This document shows positions 1 through 11,001 of a stretch of 64,000 bases of DNA, piece after piece. The number at the start of each line of letters is the position of its first letter. Position 1 is the stretch's first letter. Source of the stretch: Budorcas taxicolor (lineage: Eukaryota > Chordata > Mammalia > Artiodactyla > Bovidae); the NCBI RefSeq assembly GCF_023091745.1, contig NC_068915.1, forward strand, positions 48,356,001-48,420,000, written 5' to 3'. Made by a program: the position numbers and the translations under genes. The notes under the pieces were generated by a model, which had not been told where the DNA came from, made no database searches, and saw only the letters and a list, made by a program, of their open reading frames with translations.

Positions 1-437
1 TCTTCACAATATTCATGTATGGATGTGAGAGTTGGACTATAAAGAAAGCTGACACCGAATAACTGATGCTTTTGAACTGTGGTGTTGGAGAAGACTCTTG
101 AGAGTCCCTTGGCCTGCAAGGAGATCCAACCAGTCCATCCTAAAGGAAATCTGTTCTGAATATTCATTGGAAGGACTGATGCTGAAGCTGAAGCTCCAAT
201 ACTTTGGCCACTTGATGGGAAGCACTGACTCATTTGAAAAGACCCTGATGGTGGGAAAAATTGAAGACAGGCGGAGAAGGGGATAACAGAGGATGAGATA
301 GTTGGATGACATCACCGTCTCAATGGACATGAGTTTGAAAAACCTCTGGGAGTTGGTGATGGACAGGGAAGCCTGGTGTGCTGCAGTCCATGGGGCTGCA
401 AAGAGTTGGACACAACTGCGTGACTGAACTGAACTGA
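1..437 (+). mobile_element. BovB LINE (RTE clade), 3' end, cut by window edge
   Basis: This is the last part of BovB ORF2 and its 3' tail. The + frame at 98-286 reads the C-terminal block with RRSNQSILKE and LKLQYFGHLM, which recurs in every BovB 3' end of this window. The element closes in a CTGAACTGA-type microsatellite at 421-437. Its 5' part lies outside the window, so its length and target-site duplication cannot be judged. The open frame on the opposite strand (37-459) is an antisense shadow. The copy belongs to the older-looking type that reads AGACCCTGATG rather than AGACTCTGATG. Confidence 0.95.
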
Positions 438-1899
438 TTCTTTTATATCTAGTCAACACTAGATATAAAATAACTAGATATATAAAATATCTAGATATAA
501 AATTATGTAGTCAATACTTCTGAGTATTACTTTACATCAAGGTATATATAATTCCTGATAGAAATTAGAATAAAGAAATAATAAAAATAGTCCCTACTGT
601 ATAGAAGTTCATAAAAGTTAACAATTTAAATATAATTAAAAACACAGAAAAGCAACAAGCTTAGGAGTCAAGAAAACTAGATTCTAGCATAAGTATTGTG
701 ATTAAACAATTCTAAAAACACTGATCATTTTTCTCATTTACAAATTAGTGGTTTAAAGGGCTATTTATATGATTTTGAACTTAGGATATCCTATAATTCT
801 AGGATATAATACCTACATTATAAAATTACATTTGTTGAAATAATGTTTGAAAGTAAACTTCCATCTAATAATTGGTATTTTAGTAGACTGACAAATGCAT
901 TTTACATTTCAAAATGAATCACTGATGTTATTTCTACTTCATTTAAAACTGCTTTAATCAGATATATGTGAACACATTCTCAAATTCTTATTTCTGAAAC
1001 AAGATCTGGGATCCATCCACAAATGTATACTACTCCAAGAAGGTTCATTCTTGTCTTTAGTTGTTTGTATTTGAATTGGAACTCTGATCAATGTAGAACA
1101 TATGTATTAAAGATATCTTCATAGAAAGAAAGAAGAAAAGAAAAAGGAGGGAGAAACAAAGAAGTAATGAAATCACAAATTTTCTGTAAGTTTCAACTGT
1201 TTAAAAAATATAGAGATCGCAAAAGAGATAAAGTGCTATTTTTTGACATTACTGAAATTTAAGATTTAGCCTATACTAAATCGTTTTCATGATAAATCAA
1301 ATTACAAAATCTTATTTGTGATCTTCCAAGGAGATTGTAAGACAATAAGGGAGATATAGCATACTTATGACTGAGATGGTAGAGTCTCATTTGAATTTTT
1401 AGAAAAAGCACTTGTATCAGGATATATTTACATCAAGTATAATTTTGAAAGATTGCTTATGGTAGATATTTTTGATAAGATATCATGAGAATTCCATTTA
1501 AGTTTTATGTCTCATTAATGCAAAGAAGTGCCAAAGAGAAAGCAATTATTATTGATTTGTCCTCTTGTGGAATGTTGATTATAAACTTAGTCTCAGATTA
1601 AAAACACAGAAAGAATATTATTAGTTTTGGGTAATCTGATATCTCATGTTCACCACAGATAGTTTTCATCCATGGGTTAAATCAGCTTCACCACAGAGAA
1701 TGTTAAACATGTAAATCAGTATGTATTATAAAGATAATGTGTAGTTAAAAACCTAGTTTGAAAATCATTTTTCTTTAAAAAAAAAAGATGTTCTATTTGA
1801 CACAACTTTAAAATAGAAACTTGATTTCCCTTAGTTTGAAACCATTTATTTTAATAAGGTATATCATTTACTAAGAACCTTCTAAGTGCAAAAAATAGT
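438..1899. other. AT-rich stretch without genes
   Basis: No coding frame or recognisable interspersed repeat. It starts with a perfect hairpin (441-470: 13-bp arms, 4-nt loop), followed by further copies of a ctagatat word to about 505. The rest is AT-rich with short A and T runs. Confidence 0.6.
441..470. repeat. Perfect inverted repeat (hairpin) next to a BovB 3' end
   Basis: Arms ttttatatctagt (441-453) and actagatataaaa (458-470) are exact reverse complements around the loop caac. A weaker ctagatat/atatctag pair follows at about 474-500. It starts a few bases after the BovB tail. There is no sign that it is a terminator or an RNA gene; AT-rich palindromes of this kind arise easily from microsatellite-like slippage. 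Confidence 0.7.
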
Positions 1900-2075
1900 C
1901 ATTCATTCATTCATTAGCTCATTCAAAAATAATTATTTAGTACCTATTCTGTGCTTGTTACTGTCCCAAGTAGTAAATGAAACAGTATTCTAGTTCAAGG
2001 AGAGCATATTTTAATGGGAGAAAATTAATAGTAAGTGAATAATAAATTCATATTGACTATATAAGTTTAAGTTTT
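1900..2075 (-). repeat. L2-like LINE 3' end (old)
   Basis: Begins with a CATT tetramer run (1900-1915) and continues with a degraded form of the antisense L2 3' end (the stretch resembling the antisense of 'gtgcctggcacatagtaggc' and its continuation). Strongly diverged, so the assignment is by gestalt only. It may equally be called a generic L2/MIR-type relic. Confidence 0.45.
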
Positions 2076-2149
2076 ATGTTGAAGAAGGAAACAGGATATA
2101 GGAAAGATGGGCATGAGGAGGGATGCTATTTTAGATGAGGACAGCATCT

Positions 2150-2625
2150 TGGCTTGGGCTGTCACAACAAATTAACATAGACAGGGGGTGCTTAAACAGA
2201 AAATGTCTCTTTATCACAATTCTGGGGTGGCAAGTTTAAGATCAAGGTGCCAGTAGATTTGGTTCTTGGTGAGGGACAATTCTTGGCATGGAGATGGCCA
2301 TTTCTTGTTATGTCCTTATGAGGCAAATGGAGAGCATGCTGCTGCTGCTGCTGCTGCTAAGTCGCTTCAGTCATGTCTGACTCTGTGTGATCCCATAGAC
2401 AGCAGCCCACCAGGCTCCTCTGTCCCTGAGATTCTCCAGAGAAGAATACTGGAGTGGGTTGCCATTTCCTTTTCTGCTTCCTCTTCATACTAGGACATTA
2501 ATCCCATCATGGGACTCCACCTTCAGGATCTAATTACTTCTCAAAGGCCCCACTTCCAAATATTAACACCATAAACCTCCCGCATATGAGTTTTGGAGCG
2601 ACATAAACTTTCAGTCCATAGCAGA
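2150..2625 (-). repeat. MaLR-type LTR relic (MLT1/MST-like), split by a SINE
   Basis: Antisense hallmarks of the MaLR LTR are visible on both sides of an inserted Bov-A: the start around 2155 (ctgtcacaacaaat), 'aattctggggtggcaag...gatcaaggtgcc' (2218-2250), 'ggccccacttccaa' (2547-2560) and the close 'ttcagtccatagca' (about 2610-2624). Such LTRs are non-autonomous ERVL-type relics shared by placental mammals. No coding content remains. The Bov-A inside it is younger. Confidence 0.6.
2338..2474 (-). mobile_element. Bov-A type SINE with CTG/CAG triplet tail
   Basis: Read on the minus strand it is a single Bov-A unit. On the + strand it starts with (GCT)n at 2338-2359 and continues with taagtcgcttcagtcatgtc and ggagtgggttgccatttcc. 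The triplet run is the SINE's 3' tail in reverse. It sits inside the MaLR LTR. The small frame across it (2266-2493) has no meaning, because its alanine run is just the triplet repeat. Confidence 0.9.
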
Positions 2626-2626
2626 C

Positions 2627-3599
2627 TGCCAAAAAATGTCTGATGGAATTACATTTGTGCAGATATGTGAAAAAAATAAAAGAGTTAGACCTATAGCTAA
2701 CTGGGAAAAATTATTCTGGAAAACAGTCCTAAAGAATGATGCATTCAGCACATGAGAGCCATAGGAACAAAGTCAATGAATACTGAATGGAGCAGGGGAG
2801 ATTTATGGAGGGTAGTGTAGACAGGTAGTAAGTTTACAACATGTCTAAGTTTTTGTAAGCCAGGGAAAAGCCTTTGAGAAATAAGAGTTGAATTTTGATT
2901 ACATATTTAACTTTAGGAAAGATAACTTTAAAGACTATGAATTGTGAGATTTGAATAGATTATACAATGTTGTCTCCAAGGTTTTGGTTGTGAAGCAACT
3001 GGTCAAATGCAGCTACCATATATGAGGCTGAGAGGGTTAGTGCATGCGTGTGTGCTAAGTTGCTTCAATGGTGTTCACCTCTTTGCAACTCTATGGACTG
3101 TAGCCTGAATGGACTGTAGATCCTAGGGGATCTTCCCTGGGAGGATAAGAAGGGAAACTAATTGGGAAAGGCACTGAATTCAGTTTTGTAAATGTTGTTT
3201 TGAGATACTAATTAAAGATCCAAGTGGAAATTTCAAGAAAGTAGTTGCACATAAGAATCTTGAGTTTAGAATAAGGTCAGGAATAAAGGGTATGTCAAAG
3301 GATAAAGCCTCACAAAAATTATTAATGAAAATATTATTCTTCCTAATACACAGATGAAAAACTTAAGGGCTACATAGGATGATTTATTTTCTGAGTCCAC
3401 CTAACTTGTAAATAATAGAATTCTATGCTGATGCAGCTCTGTTTGATGGCATGCAAAATGGGCTTTCTTTTCGAGTGTTTAGTTACAGAGATTAAATATT
3501 CAAAATAATAAACCAATTCCAATATAATGTTGAAAATAATTAATTCCTTAATTATCCAATCTTTTTCTTTGTGACAGATCTGGCCCAAAGAAACTTGAA
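2627..3599. other. Unique DNA with one degraded SINE
   Basis: No gene recognised. The only feature is the SINE scrap at 3048-3142. Composition is AT-rich and every frame is interrupted within about 70 codons. Confidence 0.55.
3048..3142 (-). mobile_element. Degraded Bov-tA SINE fragment
   Basis: Reads tgtgctaagttgcttc at its start and tgcaactctatggactgtag in the middle, then jumps to ggggatcttccctggg. The internal segment between these blocks is missing and a short tggactgtag word is duplicated at the join. The pattern fits a SINE that lost its middle by a short direct-repeat deletion. Confidence 0.7.
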
Positions 3600-3745
3600 T
3601 TCATTCATTTAGTCAATAAGAGTAAAAATTGAGAAACACTATATGCCAGACATTATTCTAGATAGTAATAGTCCCAAGGTGTATAAAACAGATTATATGT
3701 CTTCCTTCATGAAACTTATGTTTTATAAATACATAACTAATAGTA
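3600..3745 (-). repeat. L2-like LINE 3' end (old)
   Basis: A TTCATT run followed by 'tatgccagacattattctag' and 'cttccttcatgaaacttatg', which is the antisense order of the L2 3' region. Diverged and partial. Confidence 0.5.
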
Positions 3746-4035
3746 TATACTTTTAAGTTAAATGCTTTAATATCATGAAGAATATAAATGAGGGTAAGCA
3801 GTCAGGGGAAAATCTCTCCTTGAGCATCTGACTAAGTACTGAGAACAGTAAACATTTCTAGATCTAGAAGTGAAGATGAGAGAGTGGTTGAGGATGAGTA
3901 TAAGCAAGATACTGCAGAAATTGGGAATGGTCTGGAAGGAGGAAAGAGGACTTCTCAAGCAGATGGAAGAGCAAATGAAAAGTTCTTGAAATAGGAGTAG
4001 CTTTGTCAGCTAAAATTCACATTTATTTCCTGCTA

Positions 4036-4511
4036 ATGTTTTTAAATTGAGGTATAGTTACTTCCCAGTGTTGTGTCAGTGTCTGCTATACAATGATGTG
4101 AATCAGCTGTATGTATAAATATATCCCCTGCCTCTTGGGCCTCCCTCCACCCCACTCTCCATCCCACCCCTCTGGGTCATCACAGAGCCTTGAGCTGAGC
4201 TCCCTGTGTAATAGACCATATTCCCACTAGCTGTTTTTAACGTGGCTGTGTATATATGTCAGTCCGAATCTCAACGTTCATCTTCCCCTCTTCTCCATTC
4301 CCATGTCCACATACCCATCCTCTATAACTGCATGTCTCTTCCTACTCTGCAAATAGATTCATCTATACCATTTTCTAGATTCCACATGTATGCATTAATA
4401 TATGGCATTTATTTTTCTGACTTCATTCTGTATGATAGACTTTAAATGTCCACTGACAGATGAATGGACAGTGATATGGACAAAATAAAATATTAGTCAA
4501 CTATTTGCTAT
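4036..4511 (-). mobile_element. L1 3' end with small inverted 5' segment
   Basis: 4036-4441 is a minus-strand L1 3' UTR of an older ruminant type, with its A-tail side at 4036 (tttttaaattgaggtatag). From about 4443 the sequence flips to the + strand and reads the L1 ORF2 end (aatgtccactgacagatgaa, then a tattagtcaac block) for about 65 bp. In the intact L1 these two blocks are adjacent, with the + block upstream. This is the arrangement left by twin priming, with about 80 bp lost at the junction. No target-site duplication was found, in keeping with its divergence. Confidence 0.75.
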
Positions 4512-5422
4512 TAAATATATATTTTTTAAGATCAGCAACATTCATCGCTTTCTGATCTATAGATTTTTTATTAAGGTTGTCTTTGATTGATTCACAAAAT
4601 TTCCACACTAAATCACACATGTACACATCTAAGAAATATTACCACAACTTGCAATCTTTAAAAGCATTATATTAATCTTTATTCCAGCAGTGTGAGGTGG
4701 TTGGAAATACTGAGATTTCAAGATCAGTATAAGTCATGAAAATCAGAAAACTGATAAGCTCAACAGAAGAAGGAAACCTGAATCTTACCTCCTGCTGTGT
4801 TGTATTAGGAGATAAAATGTTTTTGTGCCATATATAATCTTGGGTCAAAATGCACTTCTTTGAAAAGATTGTGATATGTCACATTGCTCTCTGTGGAATC
4901 CCTCTGGGGAATGAGGGCAATGGAATTTTTCTAGTTCTCAGCAGCCAGACAAATGTTTGTCTTTTCTGGATTACATTAGGTACCAAAGAATGCCACAAAC
5001 TTCTAGGAGAAAGAGCACTGCACTGAAAATCTTTCCATTAACTTTAGGATGCTAACCTAAATTTCTCTGCCACACAGATAGATATGGATCCAGAATCTCT
5101 GCCTCTGACTACAGTGCCAATTGAAAAGGAGAGTTTGAAAAAAAAATTATAAAATAAATTGATATCGGTGGATAAAGGCATCAATATGTACAAGAAGGCA
5201 CCTGATAAATCTATGGAAAATACATATATTCTGAGTCATACAGAAGAAAATGACAAAGAAAGACATCCATTATTTTAGATATTAATGTAAATAAATACAC
5301 TCAAATGGTTGTTACAGTCCATGTTGTCAATAATTTTAAAATGAGCTTGGCAAATTTTCCTCAGATCAGAATATGATTAAATATTTCAAGTTTTATACAG
5401 AGAAGAATTAGAAATGAACTTC
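4512..5422. other. Unique AT-rich DNA
   Basis: No repeat or coding frame recognised. The segment 5080-5290 looks slightly less AT-rich and has a few short open runs, but nothing I can match to a protein. Confidence 0.5.
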
Positions 5423-5436
5423 AAGAAACCCAAATA
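5423..5436. repeat. Left target-site duplication of the 5437-6662 L1
   Basis: aagaaacccaaata here is repeated exactly at 6663-6676. The 14-bp direct repeat brackets the L1 and defines its insertion site. Confidence 0.95.
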
Positions 5437-6662
5437 GCCATCCGTATGTCTTCTTTGGAGATGTGTCTATTTAGTTCTTTGGCCCATTTTTTGATTGGGT
5501 CATTTATTTTTCTGGAATTGAGCTGCATAAGTTGCTTGTATATTTTTGAGATTAGTTGTTTGTCAGTTGCTTCATTTGCTATTATTTTCTCCCATTCAGA
5601 AGGCTGTCTTTTCACCTTGCTGATATTTTCCTTTGTTGTGCAGAAGCTTTTAATTTTAATTAGATCCCATTTGTTTATTTTTGCTTTTATTTCCAGAATT
5701 CTGGGGGGTGGATCATAGAGGATCCTGCTGTGATTTATGTCTGAGAGTGTTTTGCATACGGATGGCTAACAAACACATGAAAAGATGCTCAACATCACTC
5801 ATTATCAGAGAAATGCAAATCAAAACCACAATGAGGTACCACTTCACACCAGTCAGAATGGCTGCGATCCAAAAATCTGCAAGCAATAAATGCTGGAGAG
5901 GGTGTGGAGAAAAGGGAACCCTCCTACACTGTTGGTGGGAATGCAAACTAGTACAGCCACTATGGAGAACAGTGTGGAGATTCCTTAAAAAATTGCAAAT
6001 AGAACTCCCTTATGACCCAGCAATCCCACTGCTGGGCATACACACCGAGGAAACCAGAATTGAAAGAGACACATGTACCCCAATGTTCATCGCAGCACTG
6101 TTTATAATAGCCAGGACATGGAAACAACCTAGATGTCCATCAGCAGATGAATGGATAAGAAAGCTGTGGTACATATACACAATGGAGTATTACTCAGCCG
6201 TTAAAAAGAATTCATTTGAATCAGTTCTGATGAGATGGACGAAACTGGAGCCGATTATACAGAGTGAAGTAAGCCAGAAAGAAAAACACCAATACAGTAT
6301 ACTAACACATATATACGGAATTTAGAAAGATGGCAATGACGACCCTGGATGCAAGACAGGAAAAAGACGCAGCTGTCTATAACGGACTTTTGGACTCAGA
6401 GGGAGAGGGAGAGGGTGGGATGATATGGGAGAATGGCATTCTATCATGTATACTATCATGTAAGAATTGAATCGCTAGTCTATGTCTGACGCAGGATACA
6501 GCATGCTTGGGGCTGGTGCATGGGGATGACCCACAGAGATGTTATGGGGAGGGAGGTGGGAGGGGGGTTCATGTTTGGGAACACATGTAAGAATTAAAGA
6601 TTTTAAAATTAAAAAAAAATAATAATAATTAAAAAAAAATAATAATAAAAAAAAAAAAAAAA
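5437..6662 (+). mobile_element. Young ruminant L1, 5'-truncated with inverted 5' segment
   Basis: The element has two blocks. 5437-5754 is L1 ORF2 on the minus strand (its antisense frame 5421-5615 reads KIIANEATDKQLISKIYKQL). 5755-6662 is ORF2 C-terminus, 3' UTR and a poly-A tail on the + strand. The blocks are adjacent in L1 but head in opposite directions, and 'catacggatggct' is present at the end of one (5436-5448, minus) and at the start of the other (5755-5767, plus). Perfect 14-bp duplications flank it, and the 3' reading frame is undamaged up to its stop. All of this points to a recent insertion by target-primed reverse transcription with twin priming. Confidence 0.95.
5762..6325 (+). 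pseudogene. L1 ORF2p C-terminal fragment, frame intact to stop
   Basis: 188 codons of the L1 ORF2 C-terminus run unbroken from ATG 5762 to the stop at 6323-6325. The cysteine-rich knuckle is preserved: residues around CWRGCGEKGTLLHCWWEC hold the C, C, H and C positions. Further on is the conserved LWYIYTMEYYSA block. In an intact L1 this region supports RNA binding by the endonuclease-reverse transcriptase. Here the endonuclease and RT domains are missing, so it encodes nothing functional. The 27 codons upstream in the same frame (5681-5761) lie mostly in the inverted block and are not L1 protein. Confidence 0.9.
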
Positions 6663-6665
6663 AAG
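6612..6665 (+). repeat. L1 poly-A tail with AAT interruptions
   Basis: A-rich tail of the L1. Two A9TAATAATAA-like units are followed by a pure A run that merges into the right target-site duplication. A good candidate for length polymorphism. Confidence 0.9.
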
Positions 6666-6676
6666 AAACCCAAATA
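6663..6676. repeat. Right target-site duplication of the L1
   Basis: Exact second copy of aagaaacccaaata, directly after the poly-A tail. Confidence 0.95.
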
Positions 6677-9087
6677 AATGAAATCAACACAAACAGAGAA
6701 CATTCCAATTAACAATGCATGTGCTCATTTTATCTCACTGTTTCACATTAACACTGGTAACCCATTAGTCTCAATTTAAGATTCAAAGAGCATCAGCAAT
6801 CTTTCAGATTTGAGAAAAAAATAAATGATAGATCCAAGATGCTAGATCAGATTCTAACAAAGAAGAACTCTATATTTCATAATTTCTCCTAAATGGAAGA
6901 AAATCGTTCTTTGTTAATTGCACTCACCATGCCATTTCACCGTGTTCTTTCTTTCTTTTCATGTTTATTGAGCAGGGGGAAAATGAAAATAAGCATCATA
7001 ATGTTTAATTACAGTTATCTGTTACTTCCATGATTTTTCACATAACATAGACATTAAAGTATAATTTTTAATAATTTGGGTTGTATATAGGTCAATATTT
7101 TTTCAAGTTAATCATAAAAATACTGAAATGATTGATGATGCTTTTCTTGAAGAAACTATTCTTATAGCCACATTAGGAATGCCAAGGTCCTGCTCAAACA
7201 TAATAACATTTCAAAGTCAAATAAATCTCAACATTTATGGAAAAGGCTATTCTCTTAGAAAAATACCTACAATTGTACAGAAAAGCATACACAAACTAGT
7301 AGAGGAACCAAATATATCTTAAATTTGAATTGGACTTTTTTACAAACTTTCCAATGGGGAAATGCATAACAAAATCCAAAAATCTGGGAAATGAAGAACA
7401 ATTCTGAGAAAATGATTTATTAATAAATTTTCTATAAAGATTTTATACCAAATCGCATGTGGTAATGGAATAGGGGCGGGGGTGTTATTACACTCTATCC
7501 CATTTTTTCCAAGGAAAAAGAAACACAAAACCTACCCAGGTTCTCCTTTGTAAAAAGTGGAAATTAAAAAAAGAAGAGAGCTGATTGCACTTCATGGACA
7601 GGTGGAATATGAGGTGTTTTAATAGAACTGACAAAAACTGATTGCTTTTCTAGATTAGAGTAGGCTGAGTAGAAATTCTGCATAGTAAGAGCAATTCATA
7701 TTCAAGTGTAACTTCTGTTAAAATTTAAGAGGAAAAAAGTTTATTAGTAATTACATATCTATGGTAATTTTTCTTAGATATATACATAGCATTAATTTTC
7801 TTCCATTAACATAAATGTGATGTTACATCTTTTGAACTTTGCTACTTATGAATATGTAAGGGTGAATTATTTTTTCCCTGTGACAATACAGCTTATAACT
7901 ATATTTAACATTGCATTGTCCTACTGTACCGGTTCGGTTGCCAGGTATTTTCTGGATTAGGTTATCGAAAGCTTTTCAATTACACTTGTAATTTTTTATT
8001 TTGATTTCTTTACAGTCAACCTATTTAAAATTCAAGAGAGTAATAGTGACATCAACCAGCTTTCTAAGACTATGTCTACCCTGGCTTCAAATGGTATTCT
8101 CACAATCCAGACATTCTTTTCTTCAGGAGGCATATGACTAATGGCCTATATGATGTTAGTGAATTCTCCTGGGCCGGGATTATATGATGTTAGTGAATTC
8201 TCCTGGGCCGGGATTAGGCACACGAATTTTTAACTTTCTCACCTTGGTAAATCCAGAAAAGAATAACCTATACATTACCTAAAAGAATTAAACTGAAAAA
8301 TTTCTTCCTTACTCTAGCTTCCACCTTACTCTAGCCTTTAAGACAAAGCCAGCTCTTGACTGGTCCACCTTCCTGCCAGCTGTAAGCAGAGACTTCTGGG
8401 TAATCATTTTATGCCTTTGTAAAACTAAGTCAAAGGATGGGTGTCTAATTATTATATAAGCTCAATTACTTTATTTTCCTTATTGAGACAAAAGGTACCT
8501 CCATACAAGAAAAAAAAAATTATTGATCTATATACAATTATCCTTGATTTTTTTTTCTTTTTATACGTTAAAATAAAATATACTCAATAGCTGACTCTAA
8601 ATATAGAATTAATTTATTTCCTTTTGACCCAAGTGAAAGTAAACATAATAAAAATATATGATAAATCATGGGTAAATTGCTTGCCAGTTTTGAATTTTTT
8701 TCCATTTTCCTTCCTCAAGCTGAAGGAAACACAGACATCACACAGAAGAGAACTTCTAATCTATTTGTGATCAAGGACTATTTCTTATATGCTTGTTTGC
8801 TTTTTTAATTTCCTCCTGATTATAGACAAGACCTATACTTGTGTAAATACAAAAACAAAAACAAGCAAACAAAAGGCTTAGATTTTGCTCTTATGCAAAA
8901 ATAATTCTAGACATTTCTAAATATTATCTCTCACAATCTATACTAATCACATGGCAGATCAGTAAGAGTTTGCAAACTAGAATGAGATCATGGACCATAC
9001 TGTTAATTCATTGTCAGATAGTATAGTAATGATTTGTTCTTTTGCTTCTCCCTCCTATAGGATGATGGTTATCTTAGAGCTAGTTAG
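6677..9087. other. Mostly unique DNA
   Basis: About 2.4 kb of AT-rich sequence without a recognised gene or interspersed repeat. It contains the 34-bp tandem duplication at 8147-8214. Open frames near 7128-7322 and 7340-7528 are short, AT-driven and match nothing I know. Confidence 0.55.
8147..8214. repeat. Perfect 34-bp tandem duplication
   Basis: Two head-to-tail copies, 8147-8180 and 8181-8214, are identical at all 34 positions. The unit includes gaattctcctgggccgggat and is noticeably more GC-rich at its end than the surroundings. The lack of differences suggests a recent replication-slippage event or an assembly artefact. Confidence 0.95.
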
Positions 9088-9190
9088 GGAGGTATTATAC
9101 CTTATTTATTGCATCCACAATAATAGAATAATGCTTGGAACATAGTAGGTAATAAGGAAATATTAGTTCATTACATGTATGAGTTAAATA
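9088..9190 (+). repeat. L2-like 3' end (weak)
   Basis: 'tgcttggaacatagtaggt' followed by an 'aataaggaaatattagttca' block follows the order of the L2 3' terminus. Short and diverged. Confidence 0.4.
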
Positions 9191-9469
9191 CTCAAAGTCC
9201 TTTCAAAATACTCAAGAATCTTGGGCTTCCCAAACTTGGGAAAGTCAGAAAAGTAGAATCAAACAACATGATATTTAAAAAACAAGAGTAAAACTTACAT
9301 ACTTACTCCCTTATCCCAAATTCCATATACCTCAAGAGCACTTGATTAGTACTTGATTAGAGCAATTCAGCTCTGAAAGTGCATTTGTAGATACAGTGAG
9401 TCAACCCAGGCTATGAAATCAGAAAGGCATGGAATTGACCAAACACAGACTGGTTCTTGTAAATAGTTG

Positions 9470-10060
9470 CATGAGGATTGCCATTGCAAAATACGACAGA
9501 TGGAGTAAGTAGGAGAAATTTATTTTCTTGCAGTACTGGAGGCTGGATATCCAAGATCAAGGTGCTGGCTGGTTTTTGTTTTCCCTAGGTCCTCTTTCCT
9601 TGGCTCACAGCTGACTCCCTTCTTCCGTGTCCTCATGTGGCCTTTTTCTCTTTGTGCACACACCTACAGTGCTGCTTCTTCTTCTTAAAAGGACACCAGT
9701 CCTATTGGCTTAGGGTCCTAACTTGATGACCTTATTTAATCTTATCTGTCTCCTGAAAGGGGCTTCCCAGGTGACTCAGGTAAAAAAAATCATCCTGCCA
9801 ATGCAGGAGATGTGGGTTCGATCCCTTGGTTGGGAAGATCCCCTGGAGTAGAAAATGGCAACCCACTCCAGGATTCTTGCTGGGCAATCCCATGGGCAGA
9901 AGAGCATGGTTGCCTGCAGTCCATGGGGTCACAAAGAGTCAGATACAGCTGAGTGACTAAACAACAAGAACAATCTCCGTACAGGTCCTGATTCCAAATA
10001 TCAGAGGTTAGGTCTTCAATATATTAATTTTGGGGCGGGGGCACCATTCAGTCCATACTA
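9470..10060 (-). repeat. MaLR-type LTR relic, split by a Bov-tA
   Basis: Antisense MaLR signposts: 'tgccattgcaaaatacgaca' (about 9480), 'cagtactggaggctgga' (about 9533), 'ggacaccagtcctattgg' (about 9691), and after the SINE 'ggtcttcaatatattaattt' plus 'cattcagtccata' (10010-10058). No internal ERV sequence is attached, so this is a solo LTR relic. The SINE at 9761-9973 is nested inside it. Confidence 0.65.
9761..9973 (+). mobile_element. Bov-tA SINE
   Basis: Complete tRNA-Glu-derived SINE: head ggcttcccaggtgactcagg, B-box region gggttcgatccctt (9813-9826), body ending in gagtgactaaacaacaagaacaa. The AACAA-type tail is the same as in the older BovB copies here, as expected if BovB enzymes mobilise it. 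Confidence 0.95.
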
Positions 10061-10786
10061 TCTTGACACATTATTGTGCAAAGTTAGAAATAATCTACTT
10101 TAATCTACAAGAATCGAGTTTGACTACATTTACCTCATAATGAACTCTCATTAAGTTATCATTATTAACAATGAAATTTTTTGTTACAATATGTGGGTTG
10201 TTCACCAATGGCAAAATTATGTTCTATGAATTTTCAAATTCCCTTAAAAGCAATACCCAATTAAATGAATGCTTTAACAAGGAGGAAACAAGGGTCACTT
10301 TTAAAAAAGAAGAAATATAGTGACTGCAAGGCTACATGAGTACTGTGATCCATTAGAAATGCACATGGATAATAATAATAATAATATAATCATAATAAAA
10401 GCACTGGTTTAAACTGACAGACTTTGAAAGGGGAAAATGATGATCTAGGTCATCTGATCTCACAGTTAATGATATTGACATCTTAACCTTCCCTTTGCCT
10501 AATGCATTAGCAATCCCCACCAGGGATTTCATTTTCACTAAAGTTTTTTTTTTTTTTTTTTTCCCACAGAAACCATGATGATTACTAATCAACAATCATA
10601 TTTTAATAGTGTCTTTATAGTAGTTTTCTGATGCAGCATGAATAATTGCCTACCATCTGTATCACTTGACTTTCATAACAACCCTCAGCTACTGAACTGA
10701 AAACTCAATGTGCTAATCTATTCACTGCACTGAGTTCATGGATGAAATGCAAGAGTGCCGGAGAAGTTATCCATTTCTTTGTGTAT
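10061..10786. other. Unique DNA with two simple repeats
   Basis: Holds an AAT trinucleotide run at about 10371-10399 and an uninterrupted run of 19 T at 10544-10562. No gene recognised. Confidence 0.6.
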
Positions 10787-11001
10787 GTGTGCTCAGTCAT
10801 TCAGTCATGTCTGACTCTTTGCGATCCCACAGACTGTAGTAAACCAGGCTCCTTTGTGCATGGGATTTTCCTGGCAGGAATACTGGAGTGGGTTGCCGTT
10901 TCCTCTTCCAGGCAATCTGCTCAACCCAGGGACTGAACCCTCATTTCCTCTGTCTCCTGCATTGCAGGTGGATTCTTTACACTAATCCACCAAGGAATCC
11001 C
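10787..11001 (-). mobile_element. Bov-tA SINE
   Basis: Full-length antisense SINE: gtgctcagtcattcagtcat at the tail end, gtctcctgcattgcaggtgg in the middle, and the tRNA head complement (ccaccaaggaatccct) at 10987-11002. Two short frames across it are SINE artefacts. Confidence 0.93.

Noticed and set aside
2338..2359. CTG triplet repeats as disease-type expansions (also 36178, 55967)
   Set aside because: They are the normal 3' tails of Bov-A SINEs.
5681..5761. N-terminal 27 codons of the frame that ends at 6325
   Set aside because: They translate the inverted L1 block, which in that direction is not coding. Only the sense part from 5762 is L1 protein.
9813..9826. tRNA-like B-boxes in the Bov-tA SINEs
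   Set aside because: These are the tRNA-Glu-derived heads of SINEs, not tRNA genes. No cloverleaf forms.
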